Source: Notoacmeibacter ruber
GTDB lineage: Bacteria > Pseudomonadota > Alphaproteobacteria > Rhizobiales > Rhizobiaceae
Assembly (NCBI RefSeq): GCF_003668555.1
Contig: NZ_RCWN01000001.1
Location: forward strand, 1,054,001 to 1,118,000
Reading direction: 5' to 3'
Length of the DNA: 64,000 nucleotides
Of the stretch, positions 1 through 8,543 are shown piece by piece. Each line of letters starts with the position of its first letter. Within the stretch, counting starts at the first letter, position 1. The notes below the pieces were generated by a model that saw only the letters and a program-made list of their open reading frames with translations, was not told where the DNA came from and searched no databases. Made by a program: the position numbers and the translations under genes.

Positions 1-46
1 CGTCGGTCTGTATCCGTACGACGATCGGTATGGATGTCCGGCTCAT
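1..46 (-). CDS. moaE: Molybdopterin synthase large subunit MoaE (N-terminal fragment, cut by window edge)
   Basis: Only the first 15 codons lie inside the window; the rest continues past base 1. The ATG is the reverse complement of 44-46, directly after the TGA of moaD (47-49), so the two genes abut as TGAATG. The visible residues end in VVRIQTD, which fits the start of MoaE, where a short beta strand precedes a DFD-type motif. MoaE is the catalytic subunit that uses the MoaD thiocarboxylate to put sulfur on precursor Z. The call rests on position after moaD plus the short match. Confidence 0.6.
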   Translation of the reverse strand, partial: MSRTSIPIVVRIQTD

Positions 47-301
47 TCAGCCACCCGTCATGGGCGGAAATAGGGCAATCTCGGAGGCTTGGCCGATCGG
101 TTCATCATGGTCGGCATGCTCCTGGTCGATCGCGACCCGGATGGCGTTCCGGTGCTCCATGAGTTCCGCATAGGCTTCGCCGCGCCCTGCCAGATGGCTC
201 AGTAGGTCAGAGACAGTTTTAGTCTCCGCCGGCAGTTCGATCTCTTCGGAACTCTTGCCAAGTCGTTCGCGAACCCAAGCGAAATAGACGAGTTTTACCA
301 T
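47..301 (-). CDS. moaD: Molybdopterin converting factor small subunit MoaD
   Basis: This 84-residue protein has the size and beta-grasp (ubiquitin-like) pattern of MoaD and ends in the diagnostic Gly-Gly (PPMTGG). The terminal glycine is adenylated and converted to a thiocarboxylate that donates sulfur to molybdopterin in the MoaD-MoaE complex in the cytoplasm. It lies 9 bases downstream of pgsA and touches moaE, so it is probably read from the uvrC-pgsA side. This gene order is common in rhizobia. Nothing looks broken. Confidence 0.93.
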   Translation of the reverse strand: MVKLVYFAWVRERLGKSSEEIELPAETKTVSDLLSHLAGRGEAYAELMEHRNAIRVAIDQEHADHDEPIGQASEIALFPPMTGG

Positions 302-310
302 GGCTTTCGA

Positions 311-901
311 TCATTCCTCCACGACGTGTTTTAGGCCGGCGCGGAAATAGTCCCAGCCAGTGATCAGCGTGACGATGGCTGACACCCACAGCAGCACGAG
401 ACCTGTTTCGGTTGTATAGGGGAAAATCTTGTCGCCGGCCGGTCCGGCGAGCAGAAACCCGATCGCAACGAGCTGTGCGGTCGTCTTCCATTTGGCAAGG
501 CGGGAAACGGGAACGGAGACTTTGAGACCGGCCAGATATTCACGAAGACCGGCGATCAGGATTTCCCGGCAGAGAATGATGATCGCCGCCCAGAGACTCC
601 ATCCCTGAATGGTCTGATCCGTATCAGCCGCGAGCAGCAATAGTGCGGTGGCGACCAGCAGCTTGTCGGCGATCGGATCGAGCATCTTGCCGATATTGGA
701 GCTTTGACCGAGCCGTCGGGCCAGATAGCCGTCGAAGAAATCGGTGATTGCGGCGATCACGAAAATGCCGAGCGCCCACCATCTGGCAGGGTCGGAGGAG
801 TGAAGCCTGCCTTCGACGTAGAAGCATACCGCTACGGCCGGGACCGCCAGAATTCTGGCATAGGTCAGCAGGTTGGGAATGTTGTAGGCGTTGCGGATCA
901 T
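311..901 (-). CDS. pgsA: CDP-diacylglycerol--glycerol-3-phosphate 3-phosphatidyltransferase
   Basis: An integral membrane enzyme that makes phosphatidylglycerol phosphate, the first committed step to phosphatidylglycerol and cardiolipin. The CDP-alcohol phosphotransferase signature D-x2-D-G-x2-A-R-x8-G-x3-D-x3-D is complete (DFFDGYLARR, then GKMLDPIAD, roughly residues 54-79 of 196), and about five hydrophobic segments surround it. I chose the ATG at 899-901 (MIRNAYNIPN) over a GTG two codons upstream because homologous N-termini begin near NAYNIPNLLTY. It is followed by moaD and lies 87 bases downstream of uvrC on the same strand. A second, divergent member of the family is at 11259. Confidence 0.93.
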   Translation of the reverse strand: MIRNAYNIPNLLTYARILAVPAVAVCFYVEGRLHSSDPARWWALGIFVIAAITDFFDGYLARRLGQSSNIGKMLDPIADKLLVATALLLLAADTDQTIQGWSLWAAIIILCREILIAGLREYLAGLKVSVPVSRLAKWKTTAQLVAIGFLLAGPAGDKIFPYTTETGLVLLWVSAIVTLITGWDYFRAGLKHVVEE

Positions 902-988
902 GATCACCGTCGCTCGGATTGGCTCTCTGTTTAGCCAAGTCGGGCTGAACTCGCTACCGTCAAGCGTTGGGAATGCGGAACTTATCTT

Positions 989-3133
989 TCACCCCGTCTC
1001 ACCGCCTTCGTGGAAATGGTCGTAGATCTGGCGAGCGGTCGACTCGGAAATCCCTTCTACGGCCATAAGGTCGCGCAGCGCAGCGCGCGAAACCGCCTTC
1101 GCCGTACCAAAATGCTGGAGCAGCGCTCGCTTGCGAGCCGGGCCGATTCCGTCGATTTCGTCGAGCGGATTTTTTGTCAGGTTGGCTTTTCGCCGGGCCC
1201 GATGGCTGCCGATGGCAAAGCGGTGCGCCTCGTCACGCAATCGCTGGATGAAATAGAGCACAGGATCGCGCGGCGGCAGAGAAAATTCGCTTTGGCCCTC
1301 GATAATGAAGCGCTCGCGCCCTGCATCTCGATCCTGCCCCTTCGCCACGCCGATCACGGCCACCTCATTCTCCACGCCGAGTTCTCGCAGTATGGAGAGG
1401 ACGGAATTGACCTGCCCCCGGCCACCATCGATCAGCAACAGATCCGGCCACGCAGGAAAACTGTCGTCGCTCTCGGGCTTGTTCTCGGTATCGTCAGGCT
1501 TTCCATGTTCTTTCAGTAGGCGCGAGAAACGTCGCTCCATGACTTCGCGCATCATGGCGAAGTCGTCGCCGGGGTTGGTCTCCGGATTCTTGATATTGAA
1601 CTTTCGATAGCTGTTTTTCGCAAAACCGTCCGGGCCGGCGACGATCATCGCACCGACCGCATTTGTTCCCATGATGTGAGAGTTGTCGAAGACCTCGATG
1701 CGGCGGGGGACGTTTTCCAGACCGAACGTCTCGGCGAGGCCGGAGAGGAGCTTGCCCTGAGCTGAGGTCTCGGCCAGCCGTCTGCCGAGCGCTTCCCGCG
1801 CATTCTGGAGCGCGCGGCCAACCAAATCGCGCTTTTCGCCTCGCGCCGGCACGGCAATCGTGACCTTGCGGCTCGCCTTGACGCAAAGAGCCTCTGCCAG
1901 AAGGTCCTGGTCCTCGATGGGATGGGAGAGGAGGATTTGTCGCGGGACCGGCTTGTCGTCGTAGAATTGGGAAAGGAATGCGCCCAGAACGTCGCCTTCC
2001 TCCAGCGCCGAATCCGCTTTTGGAAAATAGGCCCTGTTGCCCCAGTTCTGACCTGTGCGGAAGAAGAAAACCTCGATGCAGTTCTGCCCGCCTTCCTGAT
2101 GGATGGCGAAGATATCGGCCTCCTGCAGACCCTCCACATTGATTCCCTGATGGCTCTGCACGTGGGACAGCGCCGACAGGCGGTCTCGGAAGAGGGCGGC
2201 GCGTTCGAAATCCAGATTTTCGGCCGCCACGTTCATCTCTTCGGCCATTCGTTTGGTCACGGCGTTCGAGCGGCCGGAAAGGAAGTCGCCCGCATCCTTC
2301 ACCAGCTTGCGATAATCGTCATCATCGATTTCGCCAGTGCAGGGGCCGGAGCATCGCTTGATCTGATAGAGAAGGCAGGGGCGCGTGCGGCTGGAATAGA
2401 CGCTGTCCGAGCATGAGCGGATGAGAAACGCCTTTTGCAAGGCGTTGACCGTTCGCGTCACCGCGCCGGCCGAGGCGAAGGGACCATAATAGTCCCGATG
2501 CTTGGACCTTGCCCCCCGGTGTTTGAAGATGCCGGGCGCATCATGGTCGGTCGTCAGAACGATGTAGGGAAAGCTTTTGTCGTCACGCAGCAGAACGTTA
2601 AAGCGCGGCCGTAACCGTTTGATCAGATTCGCTTCGAGCAGAAGCGCTTCTGTCTCCGTTCGGGTCACGATGAAATCCATCGAGTGGGTTTCGGCGATCA
2701 TGCGCGTCAGGCGGCCGGCATGGGCGCGACCCTGCGCGTAGTTCGAGACCCGCTTCTTCAGGCTGCGCGCCTTGCCGACGTAAAGGACGTCGCCATCCTT
2801 GTTGTGCATGCGATAGACACCGGGCCGGTTCGGCAGGTGCTTCACATAGAGACCGATCACCTCGGCCCCGCTTTTGCCCGAGACGTCCGTGATGGAGAGA
2901 TCGTCCCAGGCGATGTCTTTCAGCAGGGACTCCAGCGCACCACGATCCGTCTCGGTCGCCTGGCTTTCGGAGACGATGTCTCCCGGCTGCCATCCGCCTT
3001 CTTTATCGGATGGTTCGGTATCGCTGGCGGTAAGGTCCCGAACGCGCGAGCCGAGATCGCGATCTTCGCCAGGGACCAACGGTTCCTTGCGTTGACGATG
3101 ACGTCGGGCCTTGATGATTCGTGTTTCGCTCAT
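989..3133 (-). CDS. uvrC: Excinuclease ABC subunit C
   Basis: UvrC makes both incisions in nucleotide excision repair together with UvrB. The 714-residue protein has a roughly 95-residue charged, probably disordered N-terminal extension. Then come the GIY-YIG nuclease (GVY at 105-107, YVG at 118-120), a cysteine-bearing region, the UvrB-binding UVR motif, the RNase H-like second nuclease domain (DNSHI, LLIDGG) and a tandem helix-hairpin-helix at the C-terminus ([16 protein letters not shown]). The frame stays open for another 109 codons upstream, but that part overlaps the divergent SDR gene and is not UvrC-like, so I start at MSETRIIK. Its 104-base upstream region is shared with the SDR gene. 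Confidence 0.95.
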   Translation of the reverse strand: MSETRIIKARRHRQRKEPLVPGEDRDLGSRVRDLTASDTEPSDKEGGWQPGDIVSESQATETDRGALESLLKDIAWDDLSITDVSGKSGAEVIGLYVKHLPNRPGVYRMHNKDGDVLYVGKARSLKKRVSNYAQGRAHAGRLTRMIAETHSMDFIVTRTETEALLLEANLIKRLRPRFNVLLRDDKSFPYIVLTTDHDAPGIFKHRGARSKHRDYYGPFASAGAVTRTVNALQKAFLIRSCSDSVYSSRTRPCLLYQIKRCSGPCTGEIDDDDYRKLVKDAGDFLSGRSNAVTKRMAEEMNVAAENLDFERAALFRDRLSALSHVQSHQGINVEGLQEADIFAIHQEGGQNCIEVFFFRTGQNWGNRAYFPKADSALEEGDVLGAFLSQFYDDKPVPRQILLSHPIEDQDLLAEALCVKASRKVTIAVPARGEKRDLVGRALQNAREALGRRLAETSAQGKLLSGLAETFGLENVPRRIEVFDNSHIMGTNAVGAMIVAGPDGFAKNSYRKFNIKNPETNPGDDFAMMREVMERRFSRLLKEHGKPDDTENKPESDDSFPAWPDLLLIDGGRGQVNSVLSILRELGVENEVAVIGVAKGQDRDAGRERFIIEGQSEFSLPPRDPVLYFIQRLRDEAHRFAIGSHRARRKANLTKNPLDEIDGIGPARKRALLQHFGTAKAVSRAALRDLMAVEGISESTARQIYDHFHEGGETG

Positions 3134-3237
3134 AAGCCTATATTTGGGCTGTTCGGGCTCGGATGTTGAGCCCCTGTCGAAATTTCGTGACGCTTGCGGA
3201 CAGGCTTCCTGCAGTGCGTCCAGAGAAAGTGGAAGAA

Positions 3238-4011
3238 ATGAGCCTAACGGATTCAATGGAAAACCGTATCGCCGTCGTGACGGGCGCTTCGAGCGGAGTG
3301 GGGCGAGAGATCGCCCACCAGTTGGCCGAACGCGGCTGTCATCTCTGGTTGACCTATCACAGCGACGACGAGCCTGTGCGCCACTTGCAGGGAGTCTTCG
3401 GCGGAAAGCAGCGTATCGAAGCCAAGCAGGTCGACCTGACGGACGACAAGGCGGTTTCATCGTTCTTCGGTCGGATCGCCGAGGAAGGAGAGGGGCTCGA
3501 TTATCTGGTCAATAATGCATCGTTCTGGTCCGAGGATCTCTGGGACGCCGATCCTGTGACGCTGGAAGCGTCGGATCTGCGTGACGTTTTCGAAGTGGAC
3601 CTTTTGGGCTCGTTTCGTGCAATTCGCCAGGCGATCCCGCTTATGCTGCAGAAAGGCGGCGGCTCGATCGTCAACTTCTCCTCCAGCGACTCGCTAAGGG
3701 GCGATCCAAAGGCGTTTGCCTATAATCCGGCGCAGGTCGCGGTCCTGGGACTCACCCGCTCGGTCGCGCGACGATACGCACCGGATATTCGCTGCAACGC
3801 CATTGCGCCCGGCCCGATCGATACCGGATGGACCGAGCGCTGGGGGCTGAGCGACAGCGAGAAAGAGGATGTCGGCAGCAAGAACGGCCTGCTGAAACGG
3901 ATGGGCCGTCCCGACGAGATCGCAAGTCTCGCCTGCTACCTGCTTTCCGACCCAGCCGGCTACATCAACGGCCAGATCATCCGGGCCGATGGCGGCGGAT
4001 CGATCGCCTGA
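3238..4011 (+). CDS. SDR-family oxidoreductase-like protein with altered catalytic lysine
   Basis: A 257-residue Rossmann-fold protein of the classical short-chain dehydrogenase/reductase type. The nucleotide-binding TGASSGVG is at 15-22, NNAS at 92-95 and the serine cluster NFSSSDS at 146-152. The C-terminal end ([12 protein letters not shown]) is also typical. The catalytic Tyr-x3-Lys reads Y162-NPA-Q166, so the general-base lysine is replaced by glutamine (codon CAG at 3733-3735). It may be a non-catalytic or altered SDR; the substrate is unknown. I use the ATG at 3238, behind a purine-rich stretch, because an upstream in-frame start adds 25 non-conserved residues. It is divergent from uvrC and convergent with the antiporter gene. 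Confidence 0.85.
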   Translation: MSLTDSMENRIAVVTGASSGVGREIAHQLAERGCHLWLTYHSDDEPVRHLQGVFGGKQRIEAKQVDLTDDKAVSSFFGRIAEEGEGLDYLVNNASFWSEDLWDADPVTLEASDLRDVFEVDLLGSFRAIRQAIPLMLQKGGGSIVNFSSSDSLRGDPKAFAYNPAQVAVLGLTRSVARRYAPDIRCNAIAPGPIDTGWTERWGLSDSEKEDVGSKNGLLKRMGRPDEIASLACYLLSDPAGYINGQIIRADGGGSIA

Positions 4012-4020
4012 CCGCTGCGC

Positions 4021-4974
4021 CTAGCCGAAGGCAAACAGGGAATAGAGGTAGGCGAGGTAGGATGCGGTGAGAAATAGGCCGTAGCGCTTGCCCATTCTCA
4101 CACGTCCAAAGACCAGAAGGCCGAGAATGATGGCCGCTGCAGCCATGACCCACATATCGACCTGAATGATCCTGGCATCCACCTCGAACGGGACGACAAG
4201 ACCGGTCACGCCCATGATCAGAAGAAGGTTGAAGAGGTTGGAGCCCACAACGTTGCCGAACGCAACGGCGCCGTGACCGCGCCATGCAGCCGTGACGCTG
4301 GTTGCAAGTTCCGGAAGCGAGGTCCCGATACCGACAATGGTCAGCCCGATGATCGTTTCAGGAACACCCCAGGATAGGGCGATGTCGCTGGCGCCGGAAA
4401 CGGTCAGATGCGCACCGAGCGGCAGACCGATCAGGCCAGCGACGATGCGCAGACTGATCCCGCCAAGAGACTGGCCGTCTGCCTCAACCTCGGATTCATC
4501 GACAATATCCGCGCCGCGCCCACTCTGACGGGCAACGATGAACTGCCAGACGAGGTAGGCGAGGAGGAGGGCGACCAGAATAGCGCCGTTGATGCGCGAG
4601 ATCGTGCCGGTGAACCAGAGTATTGCCAGGAAGAGGGCGGTGGCGCCGAGCATTGCGAAGGTATTTCGCCGCACCCCGCGCTCGGTGGGCGACATGGATG
4701 AAATGAGGGCTGGTACGCCGATCACCAGCAAGACGTTCGCGATGTTGGAACCCACAACATTGCCGATGGCGATGCCGGGTTGGCCGGAGAGGGCTGCGTC
4801 GAGAGAAACGAACAATTCAGGAGCGCTCGTACCGAAGGCGACGATGGTGAGCCCTATGACCAGCGGCGGCACGGAAAAGCGGCCTGCCAGTCCGACCGCG
4901 CCTTTGACGAGAAGGTCGCCCCCGAGGATCAGCAAAGCGAATCCGGCAATGAGGTAGAGATAGCTGCTCAACAT
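4021..4974 (-). CDS. Calcium/sodium antiporter, CaCA family (YrbG-like)
   Basis: A 317-residue inner-membrane exchanger with about ten transmembrane helices. Two inverted alpha-repeats are obvious: GTSAPELFVSLDAAL followed by GNVVGSNIANVL in the N-terminal half, and GTSLPELATSVTAAW followed by GNVVGSNLFNLL in the C-terminal half. These carry the acidic and polar residues that coordinate calcium and sodium in this family. The start at 4974 (MLSSYLYLIAGF) is preferred over one ten codons upstream because the first helix starts there. It is convergent with the SDR gene, with only 9 bases between the stops. The physiological ion is inferred from the family. Confidence 0.9.
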   Translation of the reverse strand: MLSSYLYLIAGFALLILGGDLLVKGAVGLAGRFSVPPLVIGLTIVAFGTSAPELFVSLDAALSGQPGIAIGNVVGSNIANVLLVIGVPALISSMSPTERGVRRNTFAMLGATALFLAILWFTGTISRINGAILVALLLAYLVWQFIVARQSGRGADIVDESEVEADGQSLGGISLRIVAGLIGLPLGAHLTVSGASDIALSWGVPETIIGLTIVGIGTSLPELATSVTAAWRGHGAVAFGNVVGSNLFNLLLIMGVTGLVVPFEVDARIIQVDMWVMAAAAIILGLLVFGRVRMGKRYGLFLTASYLAYLYSLFAFG

Positions 4975-5308
4975 AAATGTGTCCCGCGTTTTGGTCCGAC
5001 GCATATAGAATGCGGCAAAAGCAGCGCCAGTGCCGTTGGGGAAGTCAGGACGGCACGGTTTCTGAACATGTTGGCTCGACGAGGGTGCTTACAAAACTGT
5101 TGCATTGCAGCAACGGTCCCTCTTGCCCTAATTCCGACAGAAAATCTCCATTTTGAAGCTCCTCTTTCTCCGCAATCGAAGCGCAAATTCAATTTTATGG
5201 ACGGATGTGGAACCGAGCCGGTTCGCGGCCGTTTCCGTCGTCCGAAACGTCCGTTTCGTCGCTCCCCCAATCCTGGCGATGCGGACTCGAAACAACGAGT
5301 ATAGTGAC
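4975..5308. other. 334-base divergent intergenic region upstream of antiporter and outer-membrane protein genes
   Basis: No convincing gene. The plus-strand half probably holds the promoter and a long 5' leader of the outer-membrane protein, but I find no clear -35/-10 pair. A perfect 6-bp hairpin with a 4-base loop lies at 5243-5258 (CGAAAC / GTTTCG), about 50 bases before the ATG, and could affect leader stability or ribosome access. Open frames that cross the region do not look like coding sequence. Confidence 0.4.
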
Positions 5309-5956
5309 ATGAAGAAAATTGTTTTTTCCGCCCTTTCCGGTGTTAGCCTTCTCGCCGCTGCCGGTGTTGCTCAGGCTGCCGACGCCATCGATCAGATCCC
5401 TGAGGCTCCGGTCGTGACGGCTCAGCCCGCTCCGGTTCTCGGATGGGACGGCGGTTATGTCGGTGCCATGGGCAACTACAATCACAGCAATGCGGACGGC
5501 GACGATCTGCCGGGTGTCGATACCGACACGTTCGGCGGCGCAGCATTCGCCGGTTATCAGCGCCAGAACGGCAACATCGTCTACGGTGCTGAGGCCGATA
5601 TCGGCTACAACGCCGTCAATGGCGACGAAGACGGTGTCGATGTCGAGACCGGCGTTGACGGTTCGCTCCGCGCTCGCCTCGGTTACGCACCGAACGACCG
5701 CGTCCTCGTCTACGGTACCGGTGGTGTGGCTGCGGCCGACGCCGAAGTCTCGGCCGCTGGCGACAGCGACAGCCAGACGATGATCGGCTACACGGTCGGC
5801 GCTGGCGCTGATGTGAAGGTGACCGAACAGATCTTCGCTCGCGGCGAATATCGCTACACCGACTACATGGATGAATCCTTCGACGTCGGCGCAGGCGATC
5901 AGGATGTCGAGATCGACAACCATCGTGTTGGTGCTGGTATCGGTTTCAAGTTCTGA
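5309..5956 (+). CDS. Outer-membrane beta-barrel protein (Omp25/Omp31-like porin family)
   Basis: A 215-residue secreted protein. The signal peptide MKKIVFSAL...AQA ends with likely cleavage after Ala23. The mature part shows alternating hydrophobic beta strands typical of the small 8-stranded barrels of rhizobial outer membranes (GGYVGAMGNYN, YGAEADIGYN, LRARLGYAPNDRVLVYGTGG, ARGEYRYTDY). It ends in phenylalanine (GAGIGFKF), the usual BAM-recognition signature. The loops are rich in Asp, suggesting surface-exposed or ion-binding loops. It stands alone behind a long leader and is followed by a strong terminator, so it is probably monocistronic and well expressed. Confidence 0.9.
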   Translation: MKKIVFSALSGVSLLAAAGVAQAADAIDQIPEAPVVTAQPAPVLGWDGGYVGAMGNYNHSNADGDDLPGVDTDTFGGAAFAGYQRQNGNIVYGAEADIGYNAVNGDEDGVDVETGVDGSLRARLGYAPNDRVLVYGTGGVAAADAEVSAAGDSDSQTMIGYTVGAGADVKVTEQIFARGEYRYTDYMDESFDVGAGDQDVEIDNHRVGAGIGFKF

Positions 5957-5981
5957 TAACCGAATCCATTGAATGCAGGAG

Positions 5982-6012
5982 AAGCCCGGCCATCGTGCCG
6001 GGCTTTTCTTTT
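5982..6012 (+). terminator. Rho-independent terminator of the outer-membrane protein gene
   Basis: A perfect 9-bp stem, AAGCCCGGC (5982-5990) with GCCGGGCTT (5997-6005), closes a 6-base loop and is followed by TTCTTTT. It begins 25 bases after the stop codon. Confidence 0.9.
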
Positions 6013-6028
6013 GGAGGCGTTTTGACCG

Positions 6029-6541
6029 ATGTACGATTTTCGTCCGGAAGAACCGGCAGATGCCGCAGCAATCTCGGCTTTGATCGACGCCGCCTTCGCC
6101 CGGGCAGCGCATGCCGATGGCAATGAGGCGGCGCTGGTCGAGACACTGCGCAACGATGGCGATATCGCCTTGTCTCTGGTTGCCGTCGAACGCACAGAAG
6201 AAACAGCGCGTCCCATCGGCTGCGTCTACGCTTTTCGCGTCGTGATTGGAGAAGAAGAAGGCTGGTATGGCATCGCGCCGCTTGCCGTTGCGCCGGACCA
6301 CCAGCGCAGGGGCATTGGAGCGGCGCTCATGCAAAGGACTATGGATCTTCTTCGCAAGCAGGGTGCAGAGGGCTGCGTCCTTGTAGGCGATCCGGACTAT
6401 TACCGCCGCTTCGGCTTTGAAGCCGGGCAGGGGCCTGCGGTTCCGGGAATCCCGAAAGACTATGTACTGTCTGCTCCGCTAGGCGCGACGATCACACCGG
6501 AAGGCCGAATCCATTATCCCCCGGCGTTCGGCCTCGGCTGA
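6029..6541 (+). CDS. GNAT-family N-acetyltransferase
   Basis: A 170-residue acetyl-CoA-dependent acyltransferase of the GNAT fold. The acetyl-CoA pyrophosphate loop is clear (VAPDHQRRGIGAALMQR, fitting Q/R-x2-G-x-G/A). The following GCVLVGDPDYYRRFGFEAG matches the YhbS-like branch of the family. The substrate (small amine or protein N-terminus) cannot be told from sequence. A GGAGG ribosome-binding site lies at 6013-6017, just after the terminator of the preceding gene, so its promoter may overlap that region. The gene is convergent with the GST gene, with 10 bases between stops. Confidence 0.88.
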   Translation: MYDFRPEEPADAAAISALIDAAFARAAHADGNEAALVETLRNDGDIALSLVAVERTEETARPIGCVYAFRVVIGEEEGWYGIAPLAVAPDHQRRGIGAALMQRTMDLLRKQGAEGCVLVGDPDYYRRFGFEAGQGPAVPGIPKDYVLSAPLGATITPEGRIHYPPAFGLG

Positions 6542-6551
6542 GACCAGGCGA

Positions 6552-7145
6552 TCAGCTCGGTATCAGCGAAGCAAGGTCAGGGCGCGCCTCGTCGAAGCTC
6601 TCGGCCCACTTTTTCAACGCGGAAAAATCAGAAAGAAGTTCCGGCATTCGAAGATCGGCGTAGCCGATCGCTGCACGCAGGGAGATATGGCCTCCGTGAA
6701 GATCCTCCGTTTCGGCCGGTATGTTCTGCTCGAAATGGCTGAAGCCGCGCCGGGCTTTCTCCTGCTGCTTTTTGACCCAGCCTTCATGGACCTTCTCCTC
6801 CGGGCGAAAGCGGCGCTCATAAATGGACGCGACCATGGCATCGCAAATGCCGCTCGCCAGACTTTCCATCACCTCGGCTTCAAGGCGTGCGTCGGGCTGA
6901 AGGGGAAAGACCGCATTGCCGCTGAGGCGGTCGGCATATCGCAGGATCGCCCCTGAATCGAACACCTGACGCCCGTCGTCCAGAATGAGAACCGGAATCT
7001 TGCCGAGGGGATTGGCATCCATAAGCTCAGCGGGTTCTTCGCCCGTATTGGTCGGTACGCCCTCGAACGCGATATTGGCGAGGGTCAGGCCCATGCGAGC
7101 CTTTGAGCTGTAAGGGGAGGGATTCGAGTAAAGCAGACGCGGCAT
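6552..7145 (-). CDS. Glutathione S-transferase family protein
   Basis: A 197-residue soluble protein with the two-domain GST layout. The N-terminal thioredoxin-like domain begins LLYSNPSPYSSKARMGL and contains the cis-Pro/glutathione gamma-glutamyl site region (NPLGKIPVLILDDG, then FDSGAILRYAD). A helical C-terminal domain follows. The active-site Ser/Cys position near SPYSSK suggests a beta- or zeta-like class, but this is not certain. The gene lies 22 bases downstream of the RNase T2 gene on the same strand and may share its transcript. Confidence 0.88.
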   Translation of the reverse strand: MPRLLYSNPSPYSSKARMGLTLANIAFEGVPTNTGEEPAELMDANPLGKIPVLILDDGRQVFDSGAILRYADRLSGNAVFPLQPDARLEAEVMESLASGICDAMVASIYERRFRPEEKVHEGWVKKQQEKARRGFSHFEQNIPAETEDLHGGHISLRAAIGYADLRMPELLSDFSALKKWAESFDEARPDLASLIPS

Positions 7146-7167
7146 CTGAGTTTTCCCGGTGTGATGA

Positions 7168-7974
7168 TCAGTTTTTGTTCGGCATCAGAGGCGCCGTCAT
7201 GCGGCATCCACGTCGGTCGACCGCCGGACATTTGATGAAGTTGAGGTCCTTGTCGAGGCAGATCCTGACTTCCCGAAGGAACCTACGGTCGCATGTAACG
7301 GCGAGACTATCAGGACGAAGGCCAGGATTGAGCTGCACGAACGCTTCTTCGGCATTGGCCGGAGACACCGCGCCGCCCGCCAGATTTTTTGGCAGACGCA
7401 ACTTTCGAAATGCAGCACGGGTGGTGCGGAAATAATCGGCCTGCGAAAGACCGCTGCACGCCCCGTGCTTGCGCCATTGGTGGCCGGCAAGTCCGATCGT
7501 CGGAATCAGGTCGCTAATTCGCGCATAGGTCTGCTGAGATATCCGACCCGGTTCGGAGGAGGGACAGTCGCTGGGGAAGCCTCCGCCTTCATATTGCGGC
7601 CAAAGGCCATGCACGACAAATCCTGATGGACCATCGCGGCCGCATTGCCGTCGGCTTGCATTGGCGCCTTCCGCTGCGCAGTAGCTTGGCGACCAGGAGA
7701 GCGCCAATAACCAGAAATCGAAATTTCCGGACGGTCGGGGTAAATCGCCTCCAACCGGCGATGACCGCATATCGGCGTTTTGTTGCCGGTTCTCGGCTGC
7801 GGTGGAAGAGCGTTCACCGGATGTCTCGCTGATCGCGGTATTCCAAGGCGACAGACCATCGAGAGGTAAGAGCCCCGCGATCGCCAAGCCGGCAATGACC
7901 AGCAGAACGGGAATCGCCTTGCCCGGCCAGCGCACCGTTAGTTCCGGCCGAGACCGCTTCTGACGACACGGCAA
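7168..7974 (-). CDS. Ribonuclease T2 family protein, membrane-anchored or secreted
   Basis: A 268-residue T2-type endoribonuclease that would act outside the cytoplasm. Residues 20-39 form an uncleaved signal anchor or signal peptide. A polar linker of about 40 residues follows, then the T2 domain from about residue 84. Catalytic segment CAS I is FVVHGLWPQ with His122; CAS II is HQWRKHGAC with His165, Lys169 and His170. Where the family usually has a catalytic Glu in CAS II, this protein has Gln166. The gene overlaps the upstream secreted-protein gene by 37 bases; a GTG at 7933-7935 would avoid the overlap and is the alternative start. Confidence 0.88.
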   Translation of the reverse strand: MPCRQKRSRPELTVRWPGKAIPVLLVIAGLAIAGLLPLDGLSPWNTAISETSGERSSTAAENRQQNADMRSSPVGGDLPRPSGNFDFWLLALSWSPSYCAAEGANASRRQCGRDGPSGFVVHGLWPQYEGGGFPSDCPSSEPGRISQQTYARISDLIPTIGLAGHQWRKHGACSGLSQADYFRTTRAAFRKLRLPKNLAGGAVSPANAEEAFVQLNPGLRPDSLAVTCDRRFLREVRICLDKDLNFIKCPAVDRRGCRMTAPLMPNKN

Positions 7975-8387
7975 GCTTCGTCATAGACGTTCCACTCGTC
8001 AAAACCCTGCATGCAGGCTTCGACATTATCGCCGAAAGCGCCGGCAAAGCCCTGATCGTATTCGATCAGATACCAGACCGTCCGCGTTTCTCCGTTGGAA
8101 AGCGCTGCGCTGGCTTCGCAGTAGCGGCGGGCAATCGGCCGTTTGCGCGCTTCCGGAATGAAATCGTTCTGGTGGATCGCATAATAATCGAGAATGCCGA
8201 GGTCGGGCACGCCCGGCACATTACGGGTCTGATAGTCGATCTGCTTGGAGACCTGGTTGAGAACCCGATCATCCGCGCAATCCTGATTTTCCTCGTAATA
8301 GCCAAGCATATCGGCTGCCTGCGCGACCGAGGGACCGAAGGTCGCGAGGAAGGAGAGGGCGGCGGTGGCGACGATATGACGGAACAT
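7938..8387 (-). CDS. Secreted hypothetical protein paired with RNase T2
   Basis: A 149-residue protein with a clear signal peptide (MFRHIVATAALSF...AQA, cleavage near residue 23). The mature domain has four or five cysteines (QDCADD, RRYCEA, VEACMQ, DEACRV) that could form periplasmic disulfides. I do not recognise a functional family. The start at 8385-8387 is chosen because it places the signal peptide at the N-terminus; an upstream start adds 13 residues. Its 3' end overlaps the RNase T2 gene by 37 bases, so the two are likely co-translated; the partner may be a cofactor or inhibitor, which is inference. The 156 bases upstream hold no other gene. Confidence 0.7.
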   Translation of the reverse strand: MFRHIVATAALSFLATFGPSVAQAADMLGYYEENQDCADDRVLNQVSKQIDYQTRNVPGVPDLGILDYYAIHQNDFIPEARKRPIARRYCEASAALSNGETRTVWYLIEYDQGFAGAFGDNVEACMQGFDEWNVYDEACRVVRSGLGRN

Positions 8388-8543
8388 GCTGATCCGGCTC
8401 CCGGAAAGAATGACTGGCAGAAGCAAACGGCTTCCTCACCATCGTTTGGGGCAATCGGCGTCCATGATCAAGTCCGGCGAGGCGAAGTCCTGCGGTATCG
8501 GCGAACCGATTGCCTTCCAGAGTTGCCGGGAGACCACGTTTTG

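Noticed and set aside
3134..3460. 109-codon upstream extension of uvrC
   Set aside because: Arg/Pro-rich shadow sequence opposite the SDR gene; not conserved UvrC sequence.
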